A stretch of DNA of 64,000 nucleotides, taken from assembly GCA_030145345.1 (NCBI GenBank), contig JAQYVT010000007.1, positions 1 to 64,000 of the forward strand, written 5' to 3'. Positions 1 through 8,226 of the stretch are shown piece by piece. The notes under the pieces were generated by a model that was not told the origin of the DNA, ran no database searches, and worked only from the letters and a program-made list of their open reading frames with translations. Position numbers and translations under genes: made by a program. The DNA is from Desulfobacterales bacterium. Its GTDB lineage: Bacteria; Desulfobacterota; Desulfobacteria; Desulfobacterales; UBA11574. Position 1 is the stretch's first letter; every line of letters starts with the position of its first letter.

Positions 1-297
1 CTCACCAAAGGATACAGCCTCGCACCCGCGGGACAGGTGGGTCCATTCACATACGGGAACGTGGTATTTGCCACCCTCTTCGGTTGGATATTCTGGGGGG
101 AATCTCTCGACGCCATGACATGGGTCGGTGCCGTCCTCATTTGTATCGCCGGCATTATCGCCACCCGCCGAACAAAAACACATGCACTCCTGGGCACCAC
201 AGCCAGAGAAATAAATTCAGCTGAAGCATCCAGCCGGAAAAACCGTTCCGTCAAGTCGAGTTCGTCCTGGTACGGCGAATTCACGGCAAAAAAGTAA
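1..297 (+). CDS. EamA/DMT-family transporter, C-terminal fragment
   Basis: The reading frame is open from the first base, so this is the 3' end of a gene that begins left of the window; the ATG at 37 in the ORF track is internal. The visible part has a glycine- and aromatic-rich membrane helix (ATLFGWIFWGE) followed by a second hydrophobic helix (GAVLICIAGIIATRR) and a charged, serine-rich cytoplasmic tail. This GWIFWGE...G..LI..G pattern is typical of the last two helices of EamA (drug/metabolite transporter) permeases of the inner membrane. The substrate cannot be told. No terminator is obvious in the 80 bp before the next gene. Confidence 0.8.
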   Translation, partial: LTKGYSLAPAGQVGPFTYGNVVFATLFGWIFWGESLDAMTWVGAVLICIAGIIATRRTKTHALLGTTAREINSAEASSRKNRSVKSSSSWYGEFTAKK

Positions 298-377
298 CAT
301 TTACTTTGAACAAATAATGATTAATTTTACCTTATAGTTAATATCCGTCATCAACCAATTATGCGGAGGAAAAAATT

Positions 378-890
378 ATGTATAACGAAGTTGTAATGGA
401 CCATTTCAGGAATCCTCGAAATGTAGGGGTTATCGAAAATGCCGACGGGGTTGGTGAGGTTGGGAATCCGTTGTGCGGGGATATTATGACCATCTATTTG
501 AAAGTAAACGATGACCAGATAGAGGATATCAAATTTCAAACCTTTGGATGTGGATCGGCGATTGCGGTTTCCAGTATGCTAACGGAAATCGCCATGGGAA
601 AACCCATTGACGCGGCCAAAAAGATAACCAACAAAGATGTCGCCAATGCCTTAGAGGGCTTGCCAAAAAATAAGCTGCACTGTTCCAATCTAGGCGCTGA
701 TGCACTGCAATTGGCCATTAAAGATTATGAAAATCGAAAAGCAGGAAAACCCCGGGTAGAACTCAAACGCAAAGAGGAACATGAACATGCCCATAAAGAC
801 CAGTGTTACTGCCCTTACTGCGATGTGGAACTCGATAAAGGAACTGAATTCTGTGAAGCGTGCCAACACAGTCTCACCGAAGAACACTAG
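378..890 (+). CDS. NifU/IscU-like Fe-S cluster scaffold with C-terminal zinc ribbon
   Basis: A 170-residue protein. Residues about 1-125 form an IscU/NifU-N domain in which all three cluster-binding cysteines are present (NPLCGD, FGCGSAIA, LHCSNLGA), so it should be able to assemble an Fe-S cluster on a cytoplasmic scaffold. A short His/Glu/Lys-rich linker leads to a small C-terminal zinc-ribbon-like segment with two CxxC pairs (CPYC and CEAC), which ordinary IscU lacks. The start is supported by GGAGGA ten bases upstream. The TAG stop is also the first three bases of a 146-bp palindrome. The next gene, a NifS-like protein on the same strand, would normally be the sulfur donor but lacks the catalytic lysine, so another desulfurase may feed this scaffold. 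Confidence 0.9.
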   Translation: MYNEVVMDHFRNPRNVGVIENADGVGEVGNPLCGDIMTIYLKVNDDQIEDIKFQTFGCGSAIAVSSMLTEIAMGKPIDAAKKITNKDVANALEGLPKNKLHCSNLGADALQLAIKDYENRKAGKPRVELKRKEEHEHAHKDQCYCPYCDVELDKGTEFCEACQHSLTEEH

Positions 891-1033
891 AACCTATCTC
901 AAAATAAAGATTTTGGTTCAAGATCAAGGCGGGGCCGAGTTTTAACCCGCAGGCATACTCAAGTATGTCGAGGACTTAAAACGAGGGCCAAACGCCGAGA
1001 TTGGGCCAAAAGATTATTTTGAGATAGGTTCTA
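888..1033. repeat. 146-bp palindromic element, copy A
   Basis: The stretch starts with TAGAACCTATCTCAAAATAA and ends with its exact 20-base reverse complement. Inside lie nested inverted arms around a central CATAC-TCAA-GTATG. The left part carries CAAGGCGGGG and the right part ATTGGGCCAAAAG. The same core plan, with different but again self-complementary outer arms, recurs at 18237 and 35404. It separates the nifU-like and nifS-like genes and could fold in their transcript. No target-site duplication is visible. Confidence 0.8.
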
Positions 1034-1060
1034 ATTCATATCTGAGAAAGGATCCTGACC

Positions 1061-2236
1061 ATGCACATCATCAATTTGGATCACATATCTTCCAATCCGC
1101 TTCTTCCAGAAGTAAAAGAAACAATGATCGCGGCCATTCAGGAGGATTACCATAATCCTTCGAGTCAGCACAAGCGGGGTGAAGCGGCCGCTGAAGTGTT
1201 GGAAAGGGCGCGTAAAACCGTTGCCGCCCTCATCAACGCATCAAATCCCAAAGAAGTGGTGTTTACCTCGAGCGGAACGGAATCCGTCAATCATGCCATC
1301 AAAGGGGTTGCCCTGGCCAACGCCAAAAAAGGTAAGCATATCGTCACTTCAAATGTCGAGCACAACGCCGTAATCCGCAGCATCCGACGATTGAAAGGGC
1401 TTGGATATTCCGTCACATCAATTGATGTGGACAAATACGGGCGTGTAAATCCGGCGGATGTGGCCGAGGCCATCACCGATGAGACCATACTGGTCACCAT
1501 CATGCACAGCAACAACGAAACCGGAACGATTCAACCTATTGAAGAAATAGCTAAAATTACTCGACAGAGAAAGGTCATCTTTCATACCGACGCCGTCGAT
1601 TCCGTAGGCATCGTCCCCATTGATGTCCAGAAAATGGGGGTCGATCTTTTGAGTTTTGCGTCAAACACCTTTTATGGCCCCACCGGTATCGGTGGACTTT
1701 ATGTTCGTCGGGGCATCATGGTTTGGCCGTTGCTCGACGGCGGTGTTCAGGAAAATAACAAGCGCGCCGGAACTGAGAATCTCATCGGCATCATCGGGAT
1801 GGCAAAGGCTGCTGAAATTGCCAAACGGGGGCTTCCTGAAAGGACGGCACATTTGGAAATGCTAAAATCCAAGCTGATCAGCGAGTTGCCCAAGCATATC
1901 GATGAGTACATCATCAATACTCCGCCTGAAAACAGCTTGCCGAACTTGTTGTCCGTATCCATTAAATATATCGAAGGCGAAAGCGTGATGCTGATGCTCG
2001 ACGATGATGACATCGCAGTATCGACACGCTCAGCTTGTGCTACCGGCTCCCTTAGAGCATCTCATGTCCTGATTTCCATCGGGCTTTCACATGCGGACGC
2101 CCAGGGAACGCTGATAATTACACTGGGCCTGGACAACACTCAAGACCATATCGATCGTTTTTTGAAATCGCTCCGAAATGTAGTGAAGACCTTACGCGAC
2201 ATATCGCCGTTATACCGAAAAATCTCACAAAGCTGA
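1061..2236 (+). CDS. NifS/IscS-like aminotransferase-fold protein lacking the PLP lysine
   Basis: A 391-residue class V aminotransferase-fold protein aligned by eye with cysteine desulfurases over its whole length. It retains the phosphate-loop motif TSSGTES, the His of VEHNAV, the NNETG motif, the Asp of HTDA and the mobile-loop cysteine (SACATGS, C326). However, the segment that reads SGHKxYGPKG in active enzymes reads ASNTFYGPTG here: the Schiff-base lysine is a threonine (T203, codon ACC) and the adjacent His is Asn. The Gln that stacks near PLP (HTDAVQ) is Asp. The reading frame is intact, so this is not simple decay. By family knowledge it should be unable to form the internal aldimine; a regulatory or structural role with the neighbouring NifU-like scaffold is my inference. 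AGAAAGGA precedes the ATG. Confidence 0.85.
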   Translation: MHIINLDHISSNPLLPEVKETMIAAIQEDYHNPSSQHKRGEAAAEVLERARKTVAALINASNPKEVVFTSSGTESVNHAIKGVALANAKKGKHIVTSNVEHNAVIRSIRRLKGLGYSVTSIDVDKYGRVNPADVAEAITDETILVTIMHSNNETGTIQPIEEIAKITRQRKVIFHTDAVDSVGIVPIDVQKMGVDLLSFASNTFYGPTGIGGLYVRRGIMVWPLLDGGVQENNKRAGTENLIGIIGMAKAAEIAKRGLPERTAHLEMLKSKLISELPKHIDEYIINTPPENSLPNLLSVSIKYIEGESVMLMLDDDDIAVSTRSACATGSLRASHVLISIGLSHADAQGTLIITLGLDNTQDHIDRFLKSLRNVVKTLRDISPLYRKISQS

Positions 2237-2329
2237 TTTAACTGGATATGTAAAGGGGATCGAACCCAGCTTTGAGGCCGGTAGATGAAGGGGTTTTCGG
2301 ACCCGGTTATGATCTATTCTTGAGGGTTG

Positions 2330-2710
2330 CTATAATAATTTCAACGCATCCACCCGTTTCGCAAACTCGGTTGCCGAAATCTGTTTCCAGGGAGCAATGG
2401 GATCAAACCGAAGACGAGATTTTACATTCGGCAAAAAGAATTTCCCGGCTGTAATCTTGGGTGTTTTCATCAGGTATTTGAATTCCCCCCCTAAATCCAG
2501 AATCAAGTCCAGGTCATCGCTGTCTTCTAAAAGCGCTACCATCAGTGTATTTTGTATGAGACCGCTGCCTTTTAATCGCTTTTTACCGCCTCTCCCAGTG
2601 TAAACTTCGATGGACGTACTCTCGAGTAAAACAGCAGTATTGTCATTGGCAACTAAAAGGGCCTTCTCTACCAGATATGTCGCATTCTCAAAAGGGATCC
2701 AGTCGTTCAC
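2330..2710 (-). CDS. Hypothetical protein, 126 aa
   Basis: I do not recognise this family. The ORF begins with GTG preceded by GGAAAG at normal spacing, has no signal peptide or membrane segment, and is rich in alternating charged and hydrophobic residues with a mid-protein LLEDSDDLDLILDLGGE stretch. It has a sensible codon pattern and no competing ORF on the other strand of similar quality. It sits convergent to the NifS-like gene and about 140 bp downstream of the parvulin gene on the same strand, so it could be the last gene of that minus-strand cluster. Function unknown. Confidence 0.6.
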   Translation of the reverse strand: MNDWIPFENATYLVEKALLVANDNTAVLLESTSIEVYTGRGGKKRLKGSGLIQNTLMVALLEDSDDLDLILDLGGEFKYLMKTPKITAGKFFLPNVKSRLRFDPIAPWKQISATEFAKRVDALKLL

Positions 2711-2850
2711 GGTTCTTTCCTTTAAATGTTAAGTTCAGAAATAATCCTTCATCACGCGTCCATTGAAGCATCTTTTTCTATTTGGAATGGCATATTTTTC
2801 ATTTTGATCTCATCTTTTACCGATGATAGAACCTTCATGTTAAGTAAGGT

Positions 2851-3831
2851 TCAGAATGTCTTTATGACCGCCTTTTGCCGCATGTCTTCAAGGTTCCGTT
2901 TGAGCACCTCCTCTTTTTTATCTCGCTCCAAGTATTGAGAAATTCTCTCTTTTGCGTTTTCGTAACTGACAACGGATTCCGGTTTCTTATCCACAACTTT
3001 AATCAGATGGTATCCGAAGGGTGTTTCCACCATCCCGCTGACTTCATTAGGTTTTAACTTAAACGCCGCATCTTCAAAGGGCTTTACCATCCGCCCACGT
3101 TCAAAATAACCGAGATCTCCGCCATTAACCTTGCTCGGGCCCTCTGAATACTCTTTGGCCAGCGCAGCAAAATCTCCCCCATCTTCGAGTTTCTTTTGAA
3201 TCTCTTTGATTTTTTTATTTGCTTGATCTTTCGCTGATTTGTCAGCCTGGGTATCGACTTTAATTAAAATATGACTGGCTTTTACCTGTTCGGACTGCTT
3301 GAACATGTCCGGGTTGTTTTTATAGAAATCCTCGACTTCCTTTTGGGAAACCTTTACATCTTGAACCAAATCCGTGTCTACGAATTGTTGAATGGCCATC
3401 CCCTTTCGTATTTGTGATTTTAGTTCAGCCTCAGAGGTTTTCATCTTTAGTAATGCGGCTTTGAATTCGTCTTCATTGGGAAATCTTTTCTTCAGGATAT
3501 CAACCTGCTCATTAACTTCTGCATCTTCAACCTTGATACCCTTGTTTTGACTTTCCTGGTAAAGCAACTCTCGGTTGATCAGAGTTTCAAGAACTCTATT
3601 TTTGATATCCGGCAACTGAGATTCACTCAATGACCTACCACTGCGGGCGAACTGATTGCGGATCCGGGCCATCTCTTCGTCAAAATCATCCTGTGTGATT
3701 GTAACCCCGTTAACCGTCGCCACTGACCCGTCTGGAATTTTCTTTTCTGCTGCAAATATGGGCATTGCAATGTATACCAGGCTCACAGTGGTCAACAGAA
3801 TAAAAAACCATCTAAACCATTTCTTCTGCAT
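2851..3831 (-). CDS. Parvulin-type peptidyl-prolyl isomerase / SurA-PrsA-like periplasmic chaperone
   Basis: 326 residues with an N-terminal signal peptide (hydrophobic core at about 7-25, cleavage near PIFAAEK). A SurA_N-like helical domain follows (about 35-165: VATVNGVTITQDDFDEE...). Then comes one complete PpiC rotamase domain (about 180-285) with the characteristic ASHILIK, EYSEGPS..GGDLGYF and TPFGYHLIKV motifs, and a charged helical tail. It should assist folding of exported proteins in the periplasm. The ATG has AAAGGAG seven bases upstream. It lies downstream of the AI-2E permease and cyclophilin genes on the same strand. A second and third SurA-like gene lie at 55.6-57.3 kb. Confidence 0.92.
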   Translation of the reverse strand: MQKKWFRWFFILLTTVSLVYIAMPIFAAEKKIPDGSVATVNGVTITQDDFDEEMARIRNQFARSGRSLSESQLPDIKNRVLETLINRELLYQESQNKGIKVEDAEVNEQVDILKKRFPNEDEFKAALLKMKTSEAELKSQIRKGMAIQQFVDTDLVQDVKVSQKEVEDFYKNNPDMFKQSEQVKASHILIKVDTQADKSAKDQANKKIKEIQKKLEDGGDFAALAKEYSEGPSKVNGGDLGYFERGRMVKPFEDAAFKLKPNEVSGMVETPFGYHLIKVVDKKPESVVSYENAKERISQYLERDKKEEVLKRNLEDMRQKAVIKTF

Positions 3832-3996
3832 CTAAATCTCCTTTGTCCAATTAAACAACATTTTTTTAGATCTTTGAAACAAGCCGTTTTCAAACGAACT
3901 CCGGTTATTACCAATGGGGATAACAGCCTCTCGACATTGATTTATTCCCGATATTCTATGCGTAAAGTCTTTTTTATAGTAACATCGAAGATCCCT

Positions 3997-4019
3997 GAAG
4001 TCCCGAAAGAAGGGACTTC
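3997..4019. other. Short perfect hairpin between permease and parvulin genes
   Basis: GAAGTCCC and GGGACTTC form a perfect 8-bp stem with a 7-base loop immediately after the permease stop codon (minus strand). No run of T follows in either direction, so it is not a textbook intrinsic terminator. It could be an mRNA processing or attenuation hairpin. Confidence 0.5.
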
Positions 4020-4028
4020 CGCTTCGCT

Positions 4029-5090
4029 TCATTCCTCTGGGCTTTCAACTGCTCGTTGGGGAACCATTTCCGGCCCCAGCAGGATGGACAGCCAACGCGT
4101 CTCTTCTCTGGCGTCCAGTGCAATCTTGGCCGTCATTGTCAGGGGCACGGACAGCAGCATTCCCACCGGGCCCAATACCCATCCCCAAAATATAAGCGAT
4201 AGAAACACAACCAGTGTTGAAAGTCCCAGGCCCCGCCCCATAAAACGGGGTTCGATCACGCTGCCCATCACCATATTCACAACGACATATCCTGCCGCAG
4301 CGGTCAAGGCTTGTACAATCCCCAGCTGGAGAATTGCCAATAATACTGCCGGAATCGCCGCAATGATGGAGCCGATGTTGGGAACATAGTTAAGGAAAAA
4401 CGCCAGCAGACCCCAGAGCACCGGGAAGTCCACCCCGATTACGGCCAGCCATATGGCAATGACGATGGCGGTGGCGAGGCTTACCACGGTCTTAATCGCC
4501 ATATAATGCTTGACGTTATTGATGAACGTGTCGAAGTTTGTCAGGGCATCATCGGTATCACCCAATATGGTGCGCAGTTTTACGGGTAAGCTCGAGGCTT
4601 CGATGAGCATGAAAATTACGGTCATCAGAATTAAAACACCGTTGGTAAGTACTTTCCCAAGGCTGTTTAACCCGGTGGCGATAAGTTTCATGGCTGCCCC
4701 GGGATTCAGCAATCCCGTCCAGTCAACACCTGAAGTGTCAATACCAAATTTCCCTATCCAGGAAAGTATTACCGCAATGTATTGCCGAAGCTTTGCTTCG
4801 TATACCGGAAGCTCTTTGGTAAAGACCTTTACCGATGAGCCGACCAGGCCCGAGATTAACAATCCCATCAACACAACCGCAACGATGACGATCAACAGAG
4901 AAAACCACACCGGTAAACCTTTGCGATGAAGCCAGAACATGGGTGGGGCGCTGATGATGGCGATAAATGCAGCCAAAAGGAAGGGAACAACAATGGCGGT
5001 GGCGGCACGCATCCCGGCAATCACAACCACAAAGGCTGCAATGGCTACCATAATCTGAGACGCTGTTGCTTTTTGGGAATTTGCTTTCAT
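4029..5090 (-). CDS. AI-2E family (PerM/TqsA-like) membrane transporter
   Basis: 353 residues of polytopic inner-membrane protein. Two or three N-terminal helices (about 15-85) are followed by a soluble amphipathic stretch (about 95-150) and at least four C-terminal helices. The family signature region is visible: PVLWGLLAFFLNYVPNIGS and a later FWGWVLGPVGMLLSVPLT. The family includes TqsA and PerM, but members differ in substrate (quorum signal, sodium/proton, unknown), so the substrate is left open. It lies 40 bp downstream of the cyclophilin gene on the same strand, probably co-transcribed. No strong ribosome-binding site is visible. Confidence 0.88.
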   Translation of the reverse strand: MKANSQKATASQIMVAIAAFVVVIAGMRAATAIVVPFLLAAFIAIISAPPMFWLHRKGLPVWFSLLIVIVAVVLMGLLISGLVGSSVKVFTKELPVYEAKLRQYIAVILSWIGKFGIDTSGVDWTGLLNPGAAMKLIATGLNSLGKVLTNGVLILMTVIFMLIEASSLPVKLRTILGDTDDALTNFDTFINNVKHYMAIKTVVSLATAIVIAIWLAVIGVDFPVLWGLLAFFLNYVPNIGSIIAAIPAVLLAILQLGIVQALTAAAGYVVVNMVMGSVIEPRFMGRGLGLSTLVVFLSLIFWGWVLGPVGMLLSVPLTMTAKIALDAREETRWLSILLGPEMVPQRAVESPEE

Positions 5091-5130
5091 AAATATAGCC
5101 GGGTCCGAGACAGATACAAATAAATCCAGG

Positions 5131-5616
5131 CTAAACTTCGCTGATCTTTATCCGCTCTATTGTATCGCCCTGTCGAATTGAATCTACGATATCCTGGCTG
5201 CTCACCACCTTTCCAAAGACGGTGTGTTTCCCGTTCAAGTGAGGCTGGGGTGAGTGCGTGATGAAGAATTGACTTCCGTTGGTGTTGGGTCCGGCGTTCG
5301 CCATAGAAATTACGCCCCTTTCGTGTTTCAGTGGATTCTCCTCGACTTCATCTTCAAAACTATAGCCAGGACCACCGCCACCGGTTCCGGTCGGATCTCC
5401 CCCCTGAATCATGAAATTGCTGATGACCCGGTGAAACGACACGCCATCGTAAAATCCCTCTCTGGCCAAAAATACGAAGTTGTTGACCGTTTTGGGTGCA
5501 TGTTCGGAATGTAGTTCTAATTCGATAATGCCCTTGTTGGTCTCAATTTCCGCCATATAGGCTTTGCTTGTATCAATTTGCATCTCGGGCGGGCTATCCC
5601 ATCGCGGCTTATTCAT
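5131..5616 (-). CDS. Cyclophilin-type peptidyl-prolyl cis-trans isomerase
   Basis: 161 residues, single cyclophilin domain of the short bacterial type and apparently cytoplasmic, since no signal peptide is present. Conserved elements include HAPKTVNNF, the active-site stretch [34 protein letters not shown] with the catalytic-pocket Gln-Phe-Phe, and [11 protein letters not shown]. It catalyses proline isomerisation during protein folding. The start is well supported by GAGGAGG nine bases upstream. It is the first gene of a minus-strand group leading into the AI-2E permease and parvulin genes. Confidence 0.94.
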   Translation of the reverse strand: MNKPRWDSPPEMQIDTSKAYMAEIETNKGIIELELHSEHAPKTVNNFVFLAREGFYDGVSFHRVISNFMIQGGDPTGTGGGGPGYSFEDEVEENPLKHERGVISMANAGPNTNGSQFFITHSPQPHLNGKHTVFGKVVSSQDIVDSIRQGDTIERIKISEV

Positions 5617-5827
5617 AAATAATTCCTCCTCAACATGGATTTTAATTTTAATTTTTTATCGATGGTACTTGACTTCTGCACGCGAATCAATACCCATCAT
5701 CATATAAATATTGTAACAGTTTAATCCTTTAAAACAAATGGATTTCAAAGGTGCTTGTCGAAATGTTTTTACACATCAAAAATTTTATTAAATATCATTA
5801 TATATTTATAATGTAAACCTTTTGAAT

Positions 5828-5856
5828 TTGACATTGAGGTTTCGGTATTTTACGGT
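5828..5856 (+). promoter_or_regulatory. Possible sigma70-like promoter
   Basis: TTGACA and TACGGT separated by 17 bases in an AT-rich region 36 bp upstream of the hotdog-protein start. The -35 box is perfect but the -10 box is weak, so this is only a candidate. Confidence 0.35.
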
Positions 5857-5891
5857 AGATTAGACCCGGTGTTCAAAAAGGAATTTCTAAG

Positions 5892-6395
5892 ATGAAGCGT
5901 CTGTTTAACATGATCCCGAAAAATGTGCAAGCAACCCTTCTGCTACGCTATTTCGGTTTTTTCAAAATTCCATTGTTGTTTTTTGTAAAACCTACGGTCA
6001 TCGAGATGTCTGACCATCGGGTGGTGGTGAGGATTCCGCTTCGCCGGAGGACGAGAAATCATCTGCGTTCCATGTACTTTGGGGCTCTGGCCATGGGAGC
6101 TGATTGTGCGGCAGGGCTGGTCGCCATGAGGCTGATACGAAGAAGTTCCCAGAATATATCCTTGATTTTTAAGAGTCTGGATGCAGAGTTTCTCAAACGC
6201 GCAGAGGGCGATGTATATTTTACCTGCGATCAAGTCCGGGAGATCTCAAAATTGGTTGCTGCTGCCATTCAGTCAACAGAGCGCGTCGAATATCCAGTTC
6301 ATGTGACTGCAAAGGTTCCTGACAAGTTTGGAGAAGATCCGATCGCCAGGTTTACTTTAGTTTTGTCTCTTAAGAAGAAGTCATACTCTCCATGA
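5892..6395 (+). CDS. DUF4442-like hotdog-fold (putative thioesterase) protein
   Basis: 167 residues with no signal peptide. The arrangement MSDHRVVVRIPLRRRTRNHL..SMYFGALAMGADCAAGL, a helix with small residues followed by a long beta strand region, resembles the DUF4442/YiiD-C hotdog proteins that often act on acyl-CoA or acyl-ACP thioesters. Family assignment is by pattern only. Its stop codon overlaps the start of the nitronate monooxygenase gene (ATGA), so the two are translationally coupled. Together with the acyltransferase and acyl-CoA dehydrogenase nearby it suggests a lipid-metabolism neighbourhood, which is an inference. Confidence 0.7.
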   Translation: MKRLFNMIPKNVQATLLLRYFGFFKIPLLFFVKPTVIEMSDHRVVVRIPLRRRTRNHLRSMYFGALAMGADCAAGLVAMRLIRRSSQNISLIFKSLDAEFLKRAEGDVYFTCDQVREISKLVAAAIQSTERVEYPVHVTAKVPDKFGEDPIARFTLVLSLKKKSYSP

Positions 6396-7363
6396 GCATA
6401 ATAACAGAATTTACACAACAGTTCGATGTAAGATACCCGATCATCTGCGCCCCAATGTTTCTGGTAAGCTCGGTTAAAATGGTGGTCAGCGCAAGTGAGG
6501 CTGGGGGCGTGGGAACCTTTCCGGCACTAAATTATCGTCCCATTGAACGATATCGTCAAACCATTAAAGAGATCAAAGGTCTGACAACAAAACCCTTTGG
6601 CATCAACATTATCGTTCAAAAGTCCAACAAATATCAGTATAAACAGATTGAACATGCGCTCGAGGAGGAGGTCCCCTTGATCATAACCTCTTTGGGGAAT
6701 CCAAAGGAGGTCATTCGATTGTCCCATGAAGTGGGAACCCGGGTGTATTGTGATGTGGTCGGATTAGAGCATGCAAAAAAAGTCGCTGATCTGGGGGCTG
6801 ATGGGCTTATCGCTGTGGGATTTGGTGCTGGAGGTCATGCCGGGGGCATTTCGCCTTTGGCCCTTATTCCCAATTTAGTAAGAATGGTCAAATTGCCGAT
6901 CCTTGCCGCCGGCAGTATTGTAGATGGGGCTGGAATGGCGGCAGCGTTTGCCCTTGGCGCTTCTGCAGTCTATATGGGAACACGTTTTATTGCCTCGAAA
7001 GAAGCAGAAGTTGCAGAGAAATATAAAAATGCAATTGCGCGTGCAAAGAGTGAAGATATCGTCAATACGGACAGAGTCGATGGATTCCCCGGCAATTTTA
7101 TACGAACCAAAGAACTGGAGGCCGTTGGACTGAAAAAAGGGTTGATTGAAGAAATACTAACAAAAAATATAAAAATTAAACGATTTATTTCCCTTAGCCG
7201 AGCGGCACGTTCTCTGTTTGGGGATATGGATTCCAAGATTTCTTATAAAACCGTCTATTCCGCAGGCCATGGCGTTGGGCTCATCAACGAGGTATTCTCC
7301 ATTCAGGAGATCATGGAAAAAACCGTAAGGGAATACAAAGAGATCAAGGCAAAATTACCCTAG
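6392..7363 (+). CDS. Nitronate monooxygenase-family FMN oxidoreductase
   Basis: 323 residues forming a TIM-barrel flavoprotein of the NPD/nitronate monooxygenase family. Visible landmarks are the N-terminal YPIICAPMFLVSS, PFGINIIV, the GFGAGGHAGG loop with its conserved His, LPILAAGSIVDGAGMAAAFALGA and the phosphate-binding AVYMGTRFIAS. By family knowledge such enzymes bind FMN and oxidise nitronates, or reduce enoyl thioesters in the FabK-like branch. The partner hotdog protein makes a lipid-related substrate possible. It overlaps that gene by four bases. The protein is cytoplasmic. Confidence 0.88.
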   Translation: MSIITEFTQQFDVRYPIICAPMFLVSSVKMVVSASEAGGVGTFPALNYRPIERYRQTIKEIKGLTTKPFGINIIVQKSNKYQYKQIEHALEEEVPLIITSLGNPKEVIRLSHEVGTRVYCDVVGLEHAKKVADLGADGLIAVGFGAGGHAGGISPLALIPNLVRMVKLPILAAGSIVDGAGMAAAFALGASAVYMGTRFIASKEAEVAEKYKNAIARAKSEDIVNTDRVDGFPGNFIRTKELEAVGLKKGLIEEILTKNIKIKRFISLSRAARSLFGDMDSKISYKTVYSAGHGVGLINEVFSIQEIMEKTVREYKEIKAKLP

Positions 7364-7447
7364 CCCGAATATTTCAAAAAATACATGGGAAAACTATCGG
7401 ATGGCTTGGATACCTGAATGCTTTGACAATGGCGGATCAAACCCGTG

Positions 7448-8035
7448 TTAGATTTTGGGCATCGATTTTTCGGGATATTTTCCGGTAACGCCGTCATAAA
7501 ATTTTCTGATGGTCTTCATATCCGCTTCCATATCACCCGTGGGATATAGCATGGGACCAAATCCTCCAACCTTTCGTCGATAGTCCAGAAATCCCAGTAG
7601 AATCGGAACATTCGCGCCATTGGCGATATGATAAAACCCTGTCTTCCATTTCTTGACCCTTTTACGGGTTCCCGACGGCGCAATGGTAAGTATCAGTTTT
7701 TCATTTTCCTTGAATTGTTGAATCGACTGGGCAACAATATTGTATGATTTGGATCGATCGATGGGTATTCCCCCCAGCCATTTAAAAAACCTTTTAAATG
7801 GTGTGCGAAATATGGCCTCTTTTCCCATCCAGTATATTTCGGCCCTGAAAACAAATACCACGAATAACGTGTATGGGAGATCCCAGTTTGATGTATGTGG
7901 AGCCCCCACAAGAACGAATTTGGGAACAGCAGGCAGCCGACCTTCCGTACGCCACCCGGTGATTCTTAAAAAGAATATGGAAAACCAGCGTAAAATCGTC
8001 TTACACACGGGCGTATCGAAAATTGTATAATTCAA
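7448..8035 (-). CDS. PlsC-like 1-acylglycerol-3-phosphate acyltransferase family protein
   Basis: 195 residues, one PlsC-type acyltransferase domain. The catalytic HxxxxD motif is present as PHTSNWDLPY. The second block GKEAIF..PFKRFFKWLGGIPIDRS matches the family. The third block, usually PEGTR, reads APSGTRKRV. A hydrophobic N-terminal region could hold it on the inner membrane. It would transfer an acyl chain to a lysophospholipid or related acceptor. It stands alone between the convergent nitronate monooxygenase gene and, 190 bp upstream, the end of the acyl-CoA dehydrogenase gene on the same strand. Confidence 0.85.
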   Translation of the reverse strand: MNYTIFDTPVCKTILRWFSIFFLRITGWRTEGRLPAVPKFVLVGAPHTSNWDLPYTLFVVFVFRAEIYWMGKEAIFRTPFKRFFKWLGGIPIDRSKSYNIVAQSIQQFKENEKLILTIAPSGTRKRVKKWKTGFYHIANGANVPILLGFLDYRRKVGGFGPMLYPTGDMEADMKTIRKFYDGVTGKYPEKSMPKI

Positions 8036-8226
8036 ACCTTATTCCTTGTAACTGCGCTTAAAATGAAGCTCCCCCCCAAGCGGACGGGGTATTGAAAACC
8101 ATTATCAAATATCCCTTGGGTTCCGTTGATGGAGGATCTTCACTTTGCTCCCAAAAGACGTGTGCAAGGCGCCCGTCGGAAGTAGAGTCAAAGTCCTGAG
8201 CCGATCCACCGAGGGAAATGCATTGG

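Noticed and set aside
3832-4032. Minus-strand 66-aa ORF between permease and parvulin
   Set aside because: It contains the hairpin, has no ribosome-binding site and no recognisable pattern.
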